Assembly: GCA_963784995.1 (NCBI GenBank)
Contig: CAWATZ010000002.1
Location: 1,426,001 to 1,490,000, forward strand
Reading direction: 5' to 3'
Source: CAWATZ01 sp963784995
GTDB taxonomy: Bacteria > Planctomycetota > Planctomycetia > Gemmatales > Gemmataceae
Length of the DNA: 64,000 nucleotides
Positions 17,847-27,845 of this stretch are shown piece after piece. Under the pieces are notes generated by a model. The model was not told the DNA's origin and ran no database searches. It saw only the letters and a list, made by a program, of their open reading frames with translations. A program made the position numbers and the translations under genes. Each line of letters begins with the position of its first letter. Within the stretch, counting starts at the first letter, position 1.

Positions 17847-19286
17847 CTAATCCAACCCCCGGCGCGGCACCAGCGCGGCCTGCTGGCCGACGAACAGCTG
17901 GTCCTCGCGTCCTTCCAGCTTGTTCCAGCCTTTCTGAAAGGCCTTGTTGTACAGACAGGCCAGCGGCGGATCGAGCAGGTTGGGATTGATGGGCAGCAGA
18001 TACGTGACCATGCCGTCGCGGGTGGTGCGGTAGGCCAGCTCGATGTCGATGTCCTTGCACCAGCCGCGCAGCGCCCATGCCTTGCTGAAGATCTCCCGCT
18101 GAGTGCCGGCCGGCACCTCCGCGGCCACGACGTACGACAGGTCCACGCCCAGTTTCTCGTGCAGGAGCTGCTTGGTGGAGGGGAAGCACTTGAACAGCGG
18201 CCACTCGGGGATGTCCCCGGCGGGATGCTTGAAGGAGCGCAGCTGTTCCTGGATGCGCGGCAGGGCGCAGTCGTAGTACCAGCCATGATCGCCGTCAAAC
18301 GCCAGGATCATCTCCAGGGCCCATTTCTGGTAGGCGTGCCACTTCGCGTCCTGGACCAGCCGCTGCTTGTGCTGCAGGCCCCTGACCTGGGCCTCGCACT
18401 TCTCCAGCAGATCGTGGGCCCTTTTCCGCATCTCGCTCCGGGCTGGCTTTTCCAGCTCCAGGTCTAGCATCAGCCCGGCAATGGCGTCCTGCACCTTGAG
18501 CAGGGCCGCTTGCTGTATGGCCTCGCCCGGCAGCCGGCAGGCCCCTTCGAGGCTGTGCTGCAGCAGGGTCAGCTTCTTCTCCGTTTCCACGTCCAGCCAG
18601 CGATGCCGCAGCTGCCCGCGTTTCTCTTCCACCTCGGGCGAGGTCAGACCGTGCAGCGCCTCCAGAGCGCTCAGCAGCTCGACCTTGCCCTGCAGGGCCA
18701 GGTCGGCCTGGCGCAGGGCCCAGACCCGGCGATGCTGCTCGGCCTGTTTCCGCAGCGTTTCGCGCTGCCGGCCGACCTCGCGGACCAGATCGGCCGAGCA
18801 ACCTTCGGGAGCGGCGGCCAGCAGGCTGCGCAGCTCCTCGCCCATGTCCTGGGCCAGCTCGACGGCCGCTCCCGCCTGCTGCCGCAGCAGCCAGACGGCT
18901 CGGACGTGCCAGCGGAGGACGTTCAGCCGGGGCAGCAGCTCCTCTTCCGCCCAGGGCGGCAGATGCTGCTTGACCAGGCAATCCAGTTCCCGGCGCAGCA
19001 CCTCGGCCTGGGTTGCCGAGCCTGGCCAGCCTTCCGGCTTGTCGAAGTGGGCTTCCAGCGCCTTGAGGCGAGTCAGCGCCTCGTCGGGGATTTGCACCGG
19101 GATCACCTTGCCCAGGGCCCGGTGCAGCACGGCCGACTGCTGCTCCAGCCGGGTGCTCAGCTCCTCGACCTGCTTGCGCAGCTGGCTCAGCTCCTGATTG
19201 CGCTCCGTGGTGGACTGGTCACAGCCCCAGAGGATCAAGCCCAGGCACGCCAGGCCCAGGACCATTAGAAGGGGAGAGCGTTTCAT
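17847..19286 (-). CDS. Coiled-coil lipoprotein, function unknown
   Basis: This 479-residue product has a lipoprotein signal: MKRSPLLMVLGLACLGLILW followed by G-C, giving a lipobox L-W-G-C with Cys22. Residues 30-55 ('NQELSQLRKQVEELSTRLEQ') form a coiled coil, and a long, mostly alpha-helical middle rich in Leu/Glu/Arg follows. The last 120 residues are more globular, with aromatic clusters ('FDGDHGWYYDCALPRIQEQL', 'DIDIELAYRTTRDGMVTYLL'). No known domain is recognised. It is predicted to be membrane-anchored and periplasm-facing. Its downstream neighbour is the glycine-zipper protein. Confidence 0.72.
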   Translation of the reverse strand: MKRSPLLMVLGLACLGLILWGCDQSTTERNQELSQLRKQVEELSTRLEQQSAVLHRALGKVIPVQIPDEALTRLKALEAHFDKPEGWPGSATQAEVLRRELDCLVKQHLPPWAEEELLPRLNVLRWHVRAVWLLRQQAGAAVELAQDMGEELRSLLAAAPEGCSADLVREVGRQRETLRKQAEQHRRVWALRQADLALQGKVELLSALEALHGLTSPEVEEKRGQLRHRWLDVETEKKLTLLQHSLEGACRLPGEAIQQAALLKVQDAIAGLMLDLELEKPARSEMRKRAHDLLEKCEAQVRGLQHKQRLVQDAKWHAYQKWALEMILAFDGDHGWYYDCALPRIQEQLRSFKHPAGDIPEWPLFKCFPSTKQLLHEKLGVDLSYVVAAEVPAGTQREIFSKAWALRGWCKDIDIELAYRTTRDGMVTYLLPINPNLLDPPLACLYNKAFQKGWNKLEGREDQLFVGQQAALVPRRGLD

Positions 19287-19468
19287 TCAGCCGGTTCCCG
19301 TGGACTGGCAAACGGACCATCCGTCCCGAGGCGGGCCCTTTAGCATCTTTCTGCTTTCAGGAAAACCCGAGCCGGCCCGGCGGATTGAATCCGTGCAAGC
19401 CGCGCAAGGTGGGAGAAAGGCACCCTTCCGGGATACCTGGGGCAACGCTCAGGGCTGGTCGCCTTCGG

Positions 19469-21300
19469 TCATTCGCGCAGGGACCGCAGATAGAGGGCGT
19501 CCAGCAACATGCCGGTGCTGGCCAGGATGGCCACGATCAGGGGGCTCCAGTAAGGGACCTGGGTCACCAGCACGGCCGCGGCGTAGTGCAGCAGCGCCAG
19601 CGGGTAACCGATGCCTCCCTCGCTGCCCACCATGAAGTAAAAGTTGCCCGCCAGAAAGAGCCAGAGCGGGAAGACCAGGAAGAACTCGGTCGGGTCCCGG
19701 CCGGGACGCATCAGCGCCACGATGACCGGGACCAAGAGCCAGCCGGCGATGCGTGTCAGCATCAGCGACCAGACATAACGGCGGTAGCCCCGGGCGCTTT
19801 GCCCAGCGCTTCCGAGAGCCGCCACAGAAGGAAAGACAGGAGCAGGAACGAGGGCAGGATGGTCAGGACGACGCAGATCACCGGAAAGGAGGGCCAGCTG
19901 CCAAAGAGCAGCAGCAGGACCACCTGCACCGCAACCGGAATCGGGGCGAGCAGGAGCAAGGCCAGGCTCTGGGAGCGCAGGGAGACGTGCCAGCCGCTGT
20001 AGGCGACCGCCCGGGTCAGCCGTTCCAGCGCCGTCACGCTGCGGGCGCTGATGGGCTCACCCGCGAGGAAACATTGCAGGTCCCGCGCCAGCGCCTCGGC
20101 CGAGGGATAACGCCGCCGCGCTTCCTTCTCCAGGCACTTCAGGCAAATGGTCTCCAGGTCCCGGGGCACCCGCGGCTGCAAGGAGATGGGAGAGACCGGG
20201 TCAAGAGTCCGCACCTGCTCCAGCGTCTCCAGGACGGTAGCCCCGACGAACGGGGGTCGGCCGGTGAGCAGTTCGTAGAGGATGGCCCCCAGCGCATAAA
20301 CGTCGGTGGCCGGCCCGATCTCGTGGACCTTGCCCGCCGCCTGCTCCGGAGCCATGTAGCTGGGCGTGCCGAGGACGAAGCCCGTCTGGGTCAGCTCGCT
20401 CTGGGAGTCCAGCAGGCGGGCCAGGCCAAAGTCAGTGATCCGCGGCACGCCGTCCGCAGTCAGCAGGACGTTGCCCGGCTTGAGGTCGCGATGGATGATC
20501 CCTTCCTGATGCACCGAGTGCATGGTCTGGGCCAGCGCCTGGACCAGCGTGGCTGCCTCGCGGGGCGGCAGGGGCCCCTTCCGAAGACGCTCGGCCAGGG
20601 TGCCTCCGGCGACGTACTCCAGGCAGAGGAAGGGAAGGCCGTGATGCTCGCCGATCTCGTGAATCTGAACGATGTTGGGGTGCTTCAGCCGGGCGATGGT
20701 GGCCGCTTCGCGCTGGAAGCGTTCCATTTGCTGGGCCCGGTCTCCGGGAGCTTCCTTGAGCATTTTCAGGGCGACTTCCCTACCCAGGCTGCACTGCCGG
20801 GCACGGTAGACGACGCCCACGCCTCCCTCGCCCAGCCGCTGCAGGATTTCGTAGCCCGGCACGTTCGGGGTAGCCGACGCTTCCTGTTCTGCCTGCTGCC
20901 GCAACGTCTGCCCAAACTCCACCTGCTCCTTCAGACGCTCAAACAGTTGCGGAAACCGCTGCCGGTAGTCCTCCAGGTTCAGGGCCGCCCCGCTTTGCTC
21001 CTGAAGGAGGACCTCCGTGTAGACCAGATCGAGAAAGGAGTCAGGATTCTGCTCCAGGATGGGGAAGTCGGCAAGGTATGTCTCGGCCCGGACCGTTTCG
21101 CCGCGCTGCCAGCACTGGCGCAGGTCCACACAGAGGATGGCGACGAGTTGCCGTGGGCTGAGCGTGCCGGCCTGGCGCACAAAGTCGCGAACGTCGGGGG
21201 TCGGTCCGTGGCCGGTGCAGAGAGCGCGGAATTGCTGGGCCAGGTCCGGCTCGCCGGCCAGAGTCGGCGTGGATTGGAGCAGAGTCGGTTCGGTCAGCAT
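19469..21300 (-). CDS. Membrane-anchored Ser/Thr protein kinase, frameshifted near 19795
   Basis: The start ATG at 21300 overlaps the end of the ECF sigma gene by 7 bases. Residues 1-145 form a helical N-terminal region. The kinase domain begins 'YEILQRLGEGGVGVVYRA', with Lys179 in 'VALKML', H-R-D at 270-272 ('IIHRDLKPGNVLL'), D-F-G at 290-292 and A-P-E in 'PSYMAPEQAAG'. The C-terminus holds transmembrane helices. The kinase frame closes at 19762, just inside the membrane part. The neighbouring frame ('RGYRRYVWSLMLTRIAGWLL') carries the remaining helices to 19469, so one base is gained or lost at a CCCGGGG run. Planctomycete ECF/kinase pairs of this type are thought to link phosphorylation to sigma activity; there is no separate anti-sigma gene here. 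Confidence 0.88.
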
Positions 21301-21890
21301 GATCCCAGCTCCTCCTCTTCCAGGCCCAGCTGGTTCGCCACACGGTCCAGGGCTCGGGCCAGCTGCTTGCGCCGGCCCTCGGCGGTGCCGCCCATCTCGG
21401 CCGCGATGGCCGGCCACTCCTGTCCCTGCACGCGCCGGTCGGCCAGGTCCCGTTCCTCCGCGCTGAGACGCTTGCGGACCTCCTGGAGCAGGTCCTGCCC
21501 GGCGACCAGTCGAGCCGGGTCGATGCCGGCGGTCTGCTCGACCTCATCGACCGGGGTCGAGGCGGTCCGGCGGTTGTCGCGGCGCTGGGCGTGCTGCTGC
21601 CGGGCGGCCGAGGCCAGCTTGTTGCGGGCCATGCCGATCAGCAGCCGGACCAGGTGATCGGGCTGGTCCAGGTCGAACTGACCTGCGGCCGCCCGCAGGA
21701 AGAAGCTGGCCATCACCGACTGGCAGATGTCCATCGAATCGAGCAGCCGGCACAGTCCCGGATCGCTCAGCCGCACCCGGACCTCCCGGCGGATCAGCGG
21801 CTCGTACTGGCGCACCAGCTCGGTCGCCGCCTGTTCGTCTCCGGCTCGGACGCGCCGCAGCAAATCGGCAAACGTCTCGGCGTCTGACAT
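21294..21890 (-). CDS. ECF-type RNA polymerase sigma factor
   Basis: This 198-residue protein has sigma region 2 ('FADLLRRVRAGDEQAATELV' to 'DICQSVMASFFLRAAAG') and region 4 ('LSAEERDLADRRVQGQEWPA' followed by a helix-turn-helix 'IAAEMGGTAEGRRKQLARAL'). The stretch 'LLDSMDICQSVMASFF' is characteristic of planctomycete ECF factors. It overlaps the downstream Ser/Thr kinase gene by 7 bases, so translation is coupled and the kinase is the likely regulator. A family palindrome lies just upstream of its start, between it and the sulfatase gene. Targets are unknown. Confidence 0.9.
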   Translation of the reverse strand: MSDAETFADLLRRVRAGDEQAATELVRQYEPLIRREVRVRLSDPGLCRLLDSMDICQSVMASFFLRAAAGQFDLDQPDHLVRLLIGMARNKLASAARQQHAQRRDNRRTASTPVDEVEQTAGIDPARLVAGQDLLQEVRKRLSAEERDLADRRVQGQEWPAIAAEMGGTAEGRRKQLARALDRVANQLGLEEEELGSC

Positions 21891-21917
21891 GGTTGGGCTC
21901 CTCAGATGTTTAGGGGC

Positions 21918-22008
21918 CCCAACAGCAAGGCGAGCGGCGCGGCGTCAGCCCGCCGGTGCGAGGCTTCTACCGGCGGGCTGACGCCGCGCCGCTCGCCTTG
22001 CTGTTGGG
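21918..22008. repeat. Long palindrome, GCGAGCGGCGCGGCG-core family, copy 2
   Basis: Perfect 40-bp arms (21918-21957 and 21969-22008) surround an 11-base loop, between the sulfatase stop (22024) and the ECF sigma start (21890). It shares 37 bases of arm sequence with the copy at 16536-16621 and 28 of 29 core bases with 58945-59013, while loop sequences differ. Confidence 0.92.
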
Positions 22009-22023
22009 AGAGAAGCAAACTCC

Positions 22024-23487
22024 TCACGGAATCTTATCGTCCGGAGCGATCGGCTTCCCCTCCCAGTACGGGGTGCCGTCGCGGATTTCGATCAGCCGGG
22101 TGGAGCTGCCGGGCACGGGAGACACGTTCTTCCCGGGCAGCCAGCGGGCCAGGTCCCGTTTGGTCGCCGCGTACTTCGCTTCAGACGCCAGGTTGGTCCA
22201 CTCATTGGGATCGCGGCTCCGGTCGTACAGCTCCTCCGAGCCGTCGGCATAGCGGACATACCGCCACTGCTCGGTGCGGACGGAATGATTGTTCGGTCCA
22301 TGCGTGGTGATAGCGGGCCAGTCCCTTGGGGCCCGGGCGTCCTTCAGCTGCGGCATCAGGCTGTGCCCCTCCAGCCCTTCCCGGGCAGGCAGACCGCACA
22401 GCTCGGCCAGGGTCGGGTAAACGTCGAGCAGCTCGGCGGGACGATCGCACTTTGCTCCAGCCGTGACGCCGGGCCCGGCGAAGATTAGCGGCACCCGGGT
22501 CGAGCGCTCCCAGAGGGTGTTCTTGCCGGTGATGCCCTTCTCGCCCAGATGCCAGCCGTGGTCCGAGAGCAGCACCACCACGGTCCGGTCGGCCTGGCCG
22601 CTGGCCTCCAGGGCGTCCAGCACCCGGCCGACCTGCGAATCGACAAAGCTGATGCTCGCCAGGTAAGCCCGCACCAGGGGCCGCCACTGCCCAGCCTGCT
22701 TCAGCCAGGCCAGCCTCGGCTCGGGCAGCTTCCAGTGCAGATACCACGAGAACCGCGGCGTGTCGTCGCGATCATCCTCCTTGACCACTGGCATCTGCAG
22801 CGTGTCGTCCGGATAGAGGTCGAACCACTTCTGGGAGGCATAGCAGGGAACGTGCGGATGGCGAAAGCCGACCGAGAGGAAGAACGGCTTTTTCGGCGGC
22901 TCCTTCAGCTGGGCGATGGCCCAGTCCGCGACCTTCCAGTCGTCCTGGTCCTCGTCGTGCGGCGGGAAGACGCCCCAGTCCATCAAGGCGATCTTATCCG
23001 GCGTCTCGACGAACTTCTTCGCTGGCCGGGGCTGGAAGCCGCCGTGGTGGCCCCAGACGGTGAACTCGACGCCGTTGGCCCGTCCATCCTTGGGCGGATA
23101 GGCGTCGTGCCAGACCTTGCCCGTGGTCAGCGTGGCGTAGCCGTTGGCCGCGAAGTGCTGCGGCAGGCTGACGCGGTCCTTCAGACCGGGAGCGGTGCGG
23201 AACCAGGGATTGAGGGCGTAGACGCCGGTGGTCGAGGGACGCAGCCCGGTCAGGAAGCTGGTCCGCGAGGGATTGCACAGCGGGGCCTGGCAGTGGGCGT
23301 TGGTGAACAGTGTGCCGCGCTTGGCGAGGCGATCCATGTTTGGCGTTTTGACTTGCGGATGGCTGGCGAGACAGCCGATCCAGTCGTTGAGGTCGTCGAT
23401 GGCGATGAGCAGCACGTTGGGCTTGCTGGGCCGGGTGTCCGCGGCCGGTGTCACGGCCGGGAGGGCAAACAGGACGAGGAGGGCCAC
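22024..23487 (-). CDS. Sulfatase (type I, formylglycine-dependent)
   Basis: The core 'KPNVLLIAIDDLNDWIGCLA' gives the metal-binding DD pair. The active-site motif is 'APLCNPSRTSFLTG' (C-x-P-S-R), whose cysteine would be oxidised to formylglycine. 'TTGKVWHDAYPPKDG', 'PFFLSVGFRHPHVPCYAS', 'VVVLLSDHGWHLGEKG' and 'TLWERSTRVPLIFAGPG' complete an iduronate-2-sulfatase/choline-sulfatase-like pattern. It acts on exported sulfated substrates, probably polysaccharides. The GTG start at 23487 leaves a truncated signal peptide. The ATG at 23512 in the neighbouring frame would give a longer n-region, so the 5' end may carry an indel. DUF1501 and DUF1549 genes lie upstream on the same strand. Confidence 0.92.
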   Translation of the reverse strand: MALLVLFALPAVTPAADTRPSKPNVLLIAIDDLNDWIGCLASHPQVKTPNMDRLAKRGTLFTNAHCQAPLCNPSRTSFLTGLRPSTTGVYALNPWFRTAPGLKDRVSLPQHFAANGYATLTTGKVWHDAYPPKDGRANGVEFTVWGHHGGFQPRPAKKFVETPDKIALMDWGVFPPHDEDQDDWKVADWAIAQLKEPPKKPFFLSVGFRHPHVPCYASQKWFDLYPDDTLQMPVVKEDDRDDTPRFSWYLHWKLPEPRLAWLKQAGQWRPLVRAYLASISFVDSQVGRVLDALEASGQADRTVVVLLSDHGWHLGEKGITGKNTLWERSTRVPLIFAGPGVTAGAKCDRPAELLDVYPTLAELCGLPAREGLEGHSLMPQLKDARAPRDWPAITTHGPNNHSVRTEQWRYVRYADGSEELYDRSRDPNEWTNLASEAKYAATKRDLARWLPGKNVSPVPGSSTRLIEIRDGTPYWEGKPIAPDDKIP

Positions 23488-23521
23488 ACGGAGCAGGAAT
23501 GAGTCTGTTCATGAATCCGCC

Positions 23522-24926
23522 TCAAACAATCTTCTTGATGATCTTCCCCTGTACCAGCGTCAAGCGCTCCTTGCGCCCAGGTGCAGGTAGCTCAGCTCGT
23601 CCTGATCGAGCCCCAACTGGTGCAGGATGGTGGTGTGAACGTCGCGCAGGTGGTAGCGATCCTCGACCGCCCGCAGCCCGATGCCGTCGGTCGCGCCGAC
23701 GACCGTGCCTCCCTTGATGCCGCCGCCGGCCAGCCACATCGTGAAACCGAGGTTGTGGTGGTCCCGCCCCTTGCCGCCCTGGGCCTCGGGCGATCGGCCG
23801 AACTCGCCGCCCCAGAGGACCAGCGTGGTATCGAGCAGGCCGCGCCGTTTCAGGTCCGCCAGGAGCCCCGCGATCGGCCGATCGGTCTGGGCCGCCATCC
23901 GCGTATGGTTCTCTTCGATGTCGCTGTGGGCGTCCCATTGCAGGTTGCCCGCTCCGCCTCCCGACACCACCACCTGGAAGCGAACGCCTTTCTCGACCAG
24001 CCGCCGGGCCAGCAGGCAGCGCCGACCGTAATCGTGGGTCGGCTCGACGCCAATGCCATACAGGTCAAGGGTTTCCTTCGTTTCCCGGGACAGGTCGAAG
24101 ACCTCGGCGCCTCCATTTGCATGCGGAAGGCCCGCTCATAGGCCTCGATGCGCGACTCGGCCTCCTCGTCCTGTCGGGCGGGATTGGCCTGGTTGAGCCG
24201 GCGAATGAGGTCGAGCGTCTCCTTCCGCTGCTCCGGGGTGGTTCCCTCAGGCAGGTCCAGGTTCCTGACCGGTCGAGTGCCGCCGCGGAACATCGTCGGC
24301 TGGTAGACGGCGGGCAGGAAGCCGTTGGCGTACATCGGCTGCCCGGCCTCCAGGGCCCCGTGCGGGTCGGGCATGACCACGTAGCCCGGCAGCGACTGAC
24401 TCTCCGTCCCCAGTCCGTAGAGGACCCACGAGCCCATGCTGGGGAAGCCTGGCATGACCCGGCCGGTGAACAGCTCGTACTGGGCGGCGGAGTGAACGAC
24501 CATGTCGCCGTGGCAGGAACGGACCACGGCCATCTCGTCGATCCAGCGAGCCAGGTGCGGAAACAGGTCCGACACCTCGATGCCGCTCTTGCCGTGCTTG
24601 CGGAACTTGCGGGCACTGGCCAGGAGGCGGGCATCCTTCTGGATGAACTGGTACTTGGCCTCGCCGAACTCGGCCGGCCGCGGCTGTCCGTGGAGCCGGT
24701 TGAGCAGCGGCTTGGGATCGAAGGTTTCCAGGTGGCTGGGTCCGCCAGCCATGAACAGGAAGATGACCGCCCGGGCTCGGGCACCGGGCCGATGCGGGCT
24801 TTTGGGGGCCAGCGGGTTGGCGCGTGCTTCTTCCTGGTGCAGCAGCGATGCCAGTGCCAGGCTGCCAAAGCCGCAGAACGCATCACGGAGCAGGGCTCGC
24901 CGGGTAGGAGGTGGGAAAAGGCTCAT
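23522..24926 (-). CDS. DUF1501 protein, frameshifted twice
   Basis: The start is the ATG at 24926, 6 bases after the DUF1549 stop. The N-terminus 'TRRALLRDAFCGFGSLALAS' is Tat-like; then 'FLFMAGGPSHLETFDPKPLL' and 'SCHGDMVVHSAAQYELFTGR' identify DUF1501. After 'RAFRMQMEA' the frame is lost near 24113 and resumes one base off as 'EVFDLSRETKETLDLYGIGV', then runs through 'LVLWGGEFGRSPEAQGGKGR' and 'MWLAGGGIKGGTVVGATDG'. A second shift near 23575 links 'SYLHLG' to 'RKERLTLVQGKIIKKIV' and the stop at 23522. With both indels repaired the protein is about 467 residues, normal for the family. It is paired with the DUF1549/1553 gene upstream. Confidence 0.82.
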
Positions 24927-24932
24927 GGCAGG

Positions 24933-26907
24933 TCAATCCACGTAGAGGAAGGCATTGAGGTTGAACAGGGCCAGGCAGAACTCCTTCAGGGGCTGCCGCC
25001 GCAGGAAGGCCAGCGCGATCTCCGTTTCCTGTGCCGTCGCCGGCCGGCCCACCGCCAGCCGGAAGGCACGCTCCACCTGGGCAGGCCGGTCTGGCGCCGC
25101 ACTCGCGCACCAGGCGCTCGGCGAAGGACTCGGCCATCTGATTGGAGAGCCTGCCGTTGAGCAGTTCCAGGGCCTGCAGCGGATGCGTGCTGGACTCCCG
25201 GCGGGGGCAGCTGACCTGGGCGTCCCCTTGATCGAAGGTCTGGAAGAACGGCAGTTGCAAGTTCCGCTTGGCGAGCAGGTAAACGGAGCGACGGTCGTGT
25301 TCCTTCTCGTCGGGCGTGACCTGCCATTGCGAGGGATCGTAAAGCAGCTTTACCAGATCCGCTTCGACGGGGACGACGATGGATGGGCCTCCTTGCTTGC
25401 GGTTGAGCCGGCCGGAGACGGCGAGCATGGTGTCACGAACTTCCTCGGCGGTCAACCGGCGGCGCGGGAACCTGCTGAGGAGCTTGTTGTCGGGATCGAT
25501 TCGCCGGACCGCCGCGGGGTTGGCCGGGGTCGAGGATTCCTGATAGGTGCTGCTGAGGAGAATCAGCCGCTGGAGCGGTTTGAGCCGCTGACCGGAGCGG
25601 ACGAACGTTTCCGCGAGGTAGTCGAGCAGCTCCGGGTGGGTCGGCGGAGCGCCGTTGGCCCCGAAATCGTTGGGCGTGGCCACGAGGCCGCGGCCGAAAT
25701 GGTACTGCCAGACGCGATTGACCCAGACACGAGCGGTCAGCGGATGGGCCGGGTCGGTGAAGAAGCGGGCCAGCTGAGTTCGTGGATTGGCCACGTTGGC
25801 GGCGAACTCGGGCGCGTCGTCCGAAAGAAAGAGGCCCGGCGGCCGGGGCCCGACCAGGACACCCTCGCGCTCCGGGTCGCCGCGCTTCAGGACGTGGATC
25901 GGCGTGCGTTCCTTTGAGACGTTATGCACGGTGCTGATGGTCGGCAGCGGTTCCGGAAGAGAGCGCCGCAACTCGGCGAGCTTCTCCTGGAGTTGGTGTT
26001 TCGACACGTCCTTGCGTGCCGCGATCTGCTTCTGAAGCCGCTGGATCTCGGCCTGGATCTTCTCGGTGCGTGCCGTCCACTCCTTCTGGGTCTTGTCGTC
26101 GGCGAGGACGAGGTTGTATTCGTGACTCGCCGCGAGGAACGCCTGGAGGCGGTAATAGTCCTTCTGGGGGACATCGTCGAACTTGTGATCGTGGCAGCGG
26201 GCACAGCCGAGGGTCATTCCCAGGAAGACGGCGCCGAGGGCGTCGGTCATTTCCGTGAGGACCTCGTTACGGCTCATGGCCACTTTCTTGTTGCCGGCGT
26301 TGCGGCGGATCGGCCCGAGCCGGTGAAAGCCGGCGGCCACCTGACACTCGTGATTGCCCGGATCGATCTCGTCGCCGGCCAGCTGTTCCAGGACAAAGCG
26401 ATCGAACGACTTGTCGTCGTTGAACGCCTTGATGACGTAATCGCGATACCGCCAGGCACCAGGCCGCAGCCGATCGTACTCGAACCCCTCGGTTTCCGCG
26501 TAGCGGACCACGTCCAACCAGTGCCGGCCCCAGCGTTCGCCGTAGCGCGGCGCTGTTCAGCAGGCGGTCGATCAGCTTCTCATAGGCGTCCGGGGCCGGA
26601 TCGGCGCAGAAGGCGGCGACCTCTTCCGGCGAGGGCGGCAGCCCGGTGAGGTCGAAGGTGACCCGGCGGATCAGCGTGGCGCGATCGGCTTGCGGCGCCG
26701 GCTGCAAGCCGGCCCGGTCCAGTCGCTGCAGGATGAAAGCGTCGATGGGGTTGCGCACCCATTTCTGCCTGGCGGGATCTTGAAAGGTGGGCACCCGCGT
26801 TTGCTGGCGCGGGCGGAGGAACCAGGGCTGGCCGGGAACGTCCTGGGCGGGGGCATTCCGCTGGCATCGCAGACTGCCAGGATCAACGTTGGCAACAGCA
26901 GACGCAC
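24933..26907 (-). CDS. DUF1549/DUF1553 protein, frameshifted three times
   Basis: The start is the ATG at 26907 ('MRLLLPTLILAVCDA', signal peptide). The frame changes near 26850 (at a CCCCC run), giving 'PGQPWFLRPRQQTRVPTFQD' and DUF1549 ('NPIDAFILQRLDRAGLQPAP', 'DLTGLPPSPEEVAAFCADP'). A second shift near 26548 links 'LIDRLLNS' to 'RYGERWGRHWLDVVRYAETE'. The C-x-x-C-H motif is in 'TLGCARCHDHKFDDVPQKDY'. DUF1553 follows ('NPRTQLARFFTDPAHPLTAR', 'NRVWQYHFGRGLV'). A third shift near 25085 gives the natural end 'VERAFRLAVGRPATAQETEI' to 'FLYVD' and stop at 24933. Repaired length is about 657 residues. It is the usual partner of the downstream DUF1501 gene. The role is unknown. Confidence 0.82.
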
Positions 26908-27042
26908 CGGCTACCTCCTGCGAAGGATTGAGAGACGAGGTTTCTCGGTAGAGATGATTGTTCCAGGCGTCCCGCCTGCTTGGGAAGGGGAAAACCGAAA
27001 AAATCGCCCGGCCGAGGAGAAACGTTTCCCCGGACTCGTGGG

Positions 27043-27071
27043 TTGACAGGGCTGGGAACGCAGGCTTCAAT
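27043..27071 (+). promoter_or_regulatory. Possible sigma-70-type promoter of tRNA-Gln
   Basis: TTGACA at 27043-27048 is followed after 17 bases by TTCAAT (4 of 6 matches to TATAAT). This would start transcription about 70 bases before the tRNA. It is a sequence match only. Confidence 0.35.
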
Positions 27072-27148
27072 CAATCTGGACAGACGACCGGGCCACCGCT
27101 AGAATTCGTGGAGAGAAGGTCGGGGCCGGTAAGAACCTCAACACTTTC

Positions 27149-27219
27149 TGGGGAATAGTGTAACGGTAGCACAACTGACTCTGGATCAGTTCGTCTAGGT
27201 TCAAATCCTAGTTCCCCAG
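27149..27219 (+). tRNA. tRNA-Gln (anticodon CUG)
   Basis: This 71-base tRNA has a 7-bp acceptor stem (TGGGGAA with TTCCCCA), the anticodon stem ACTGA/TCAGT around CTCTGGA (anticodon CTG), and the T arm CTAGG-TTCAAAT-CCTAG. The discriminator is G and CCA is not encoded. A tyrosine-recombinase remnant lies 236 bases downstream, so this tRNA is a candidate integration site. Confidence 0.95.
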
Positions 27220-27396
27220 CTCGACGCAAGGCCTGCTGTGACAAAGAGTTACGGCGGGCCTTGTTCTTTGCCCGGACTGGCCTGCACGGGGATCTCCACA
27301 CTTTCCCCACACTTTTCAGAAAAAGGATGGTGGGAAAGGCCGAAAAGTGTGGAGCCGATGTGGCCATTCTGTGACCATTTCGGGGTCCGGGAATAG

Positions 27397-27420
27397 AAAA
27401 ACCCCCGGCTGACCGGGGGC
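27397..27420 (-). terminator. Rho-independent terminator after the integrase remnant
   Basis: On the minus strand, GCCCCCGGTCAGCCGGGGGT forms a 7-bp GC hairpin followed by a run of five T. It lies 36 bases after the stop of the recombinase fragment. Confidence 0.7.
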
Positions 27421-27455
27421 AAAAGTGTGGAGAAAGTGTGGGGCGGGTAGGCCGG

Positions 27456-27845
27456 TCAGTCTTCCACTTCCGGGCGCTTCTTCGGCAGCAGCTTGCCCAT
27501 CAGGCCGCCGAGTACCTCGTCGGAGGTCTTCTGCTTCTCCGTGGCGGTGTAGTACCGCAGCATCGTTTCCAGCGTCACGTCGAACGCCACTGCCGCCCGC
27601 TTCGGATGAACGTCCTCCGCCGCCCGCGTGAATGCCGCCCGGCGGAAGTCGTGGCTGGATAGCTGGTGACCGCTTGCCTCCTGGTACTTGCCCATCAACT
27701 GGAGAATCCACAGGTAGAGTCGCCGGGGCGAAAACGCATCGCTCTGGCGGTGGGTGGGGAAGCCGAGCTTCTTGTTGGCGTCCTTCAGCTCGGCCGGGTA
27801 ACGCTCCCAGAGAATTGCAAGAACTCCGGGAAAATGGTGGGAGAA
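27456..27845 (-). pseudogene. Tyrosine recombinase/integrase, C-terminal remnant
   Basis: The open frame starts directly after an in-frame TGA at 27846-27848 and has no plausible start codon near its beginning. It encodes only the last 129 residues of a phage-type integrase. 'LSSHDFRRAAFTRAAEDVH' holds the H-x-x-R box (His and Arg of the catalytic set) and 'ETMLRYYTATEKQ' the nucleophilic tyrosine region. The N-terminal DNA-binding domain and the first catalytic arginine are missing. Its position beside tRNA-Gln fits a decayed integrative element. It is not expected to be active. Confidence 0.75.
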
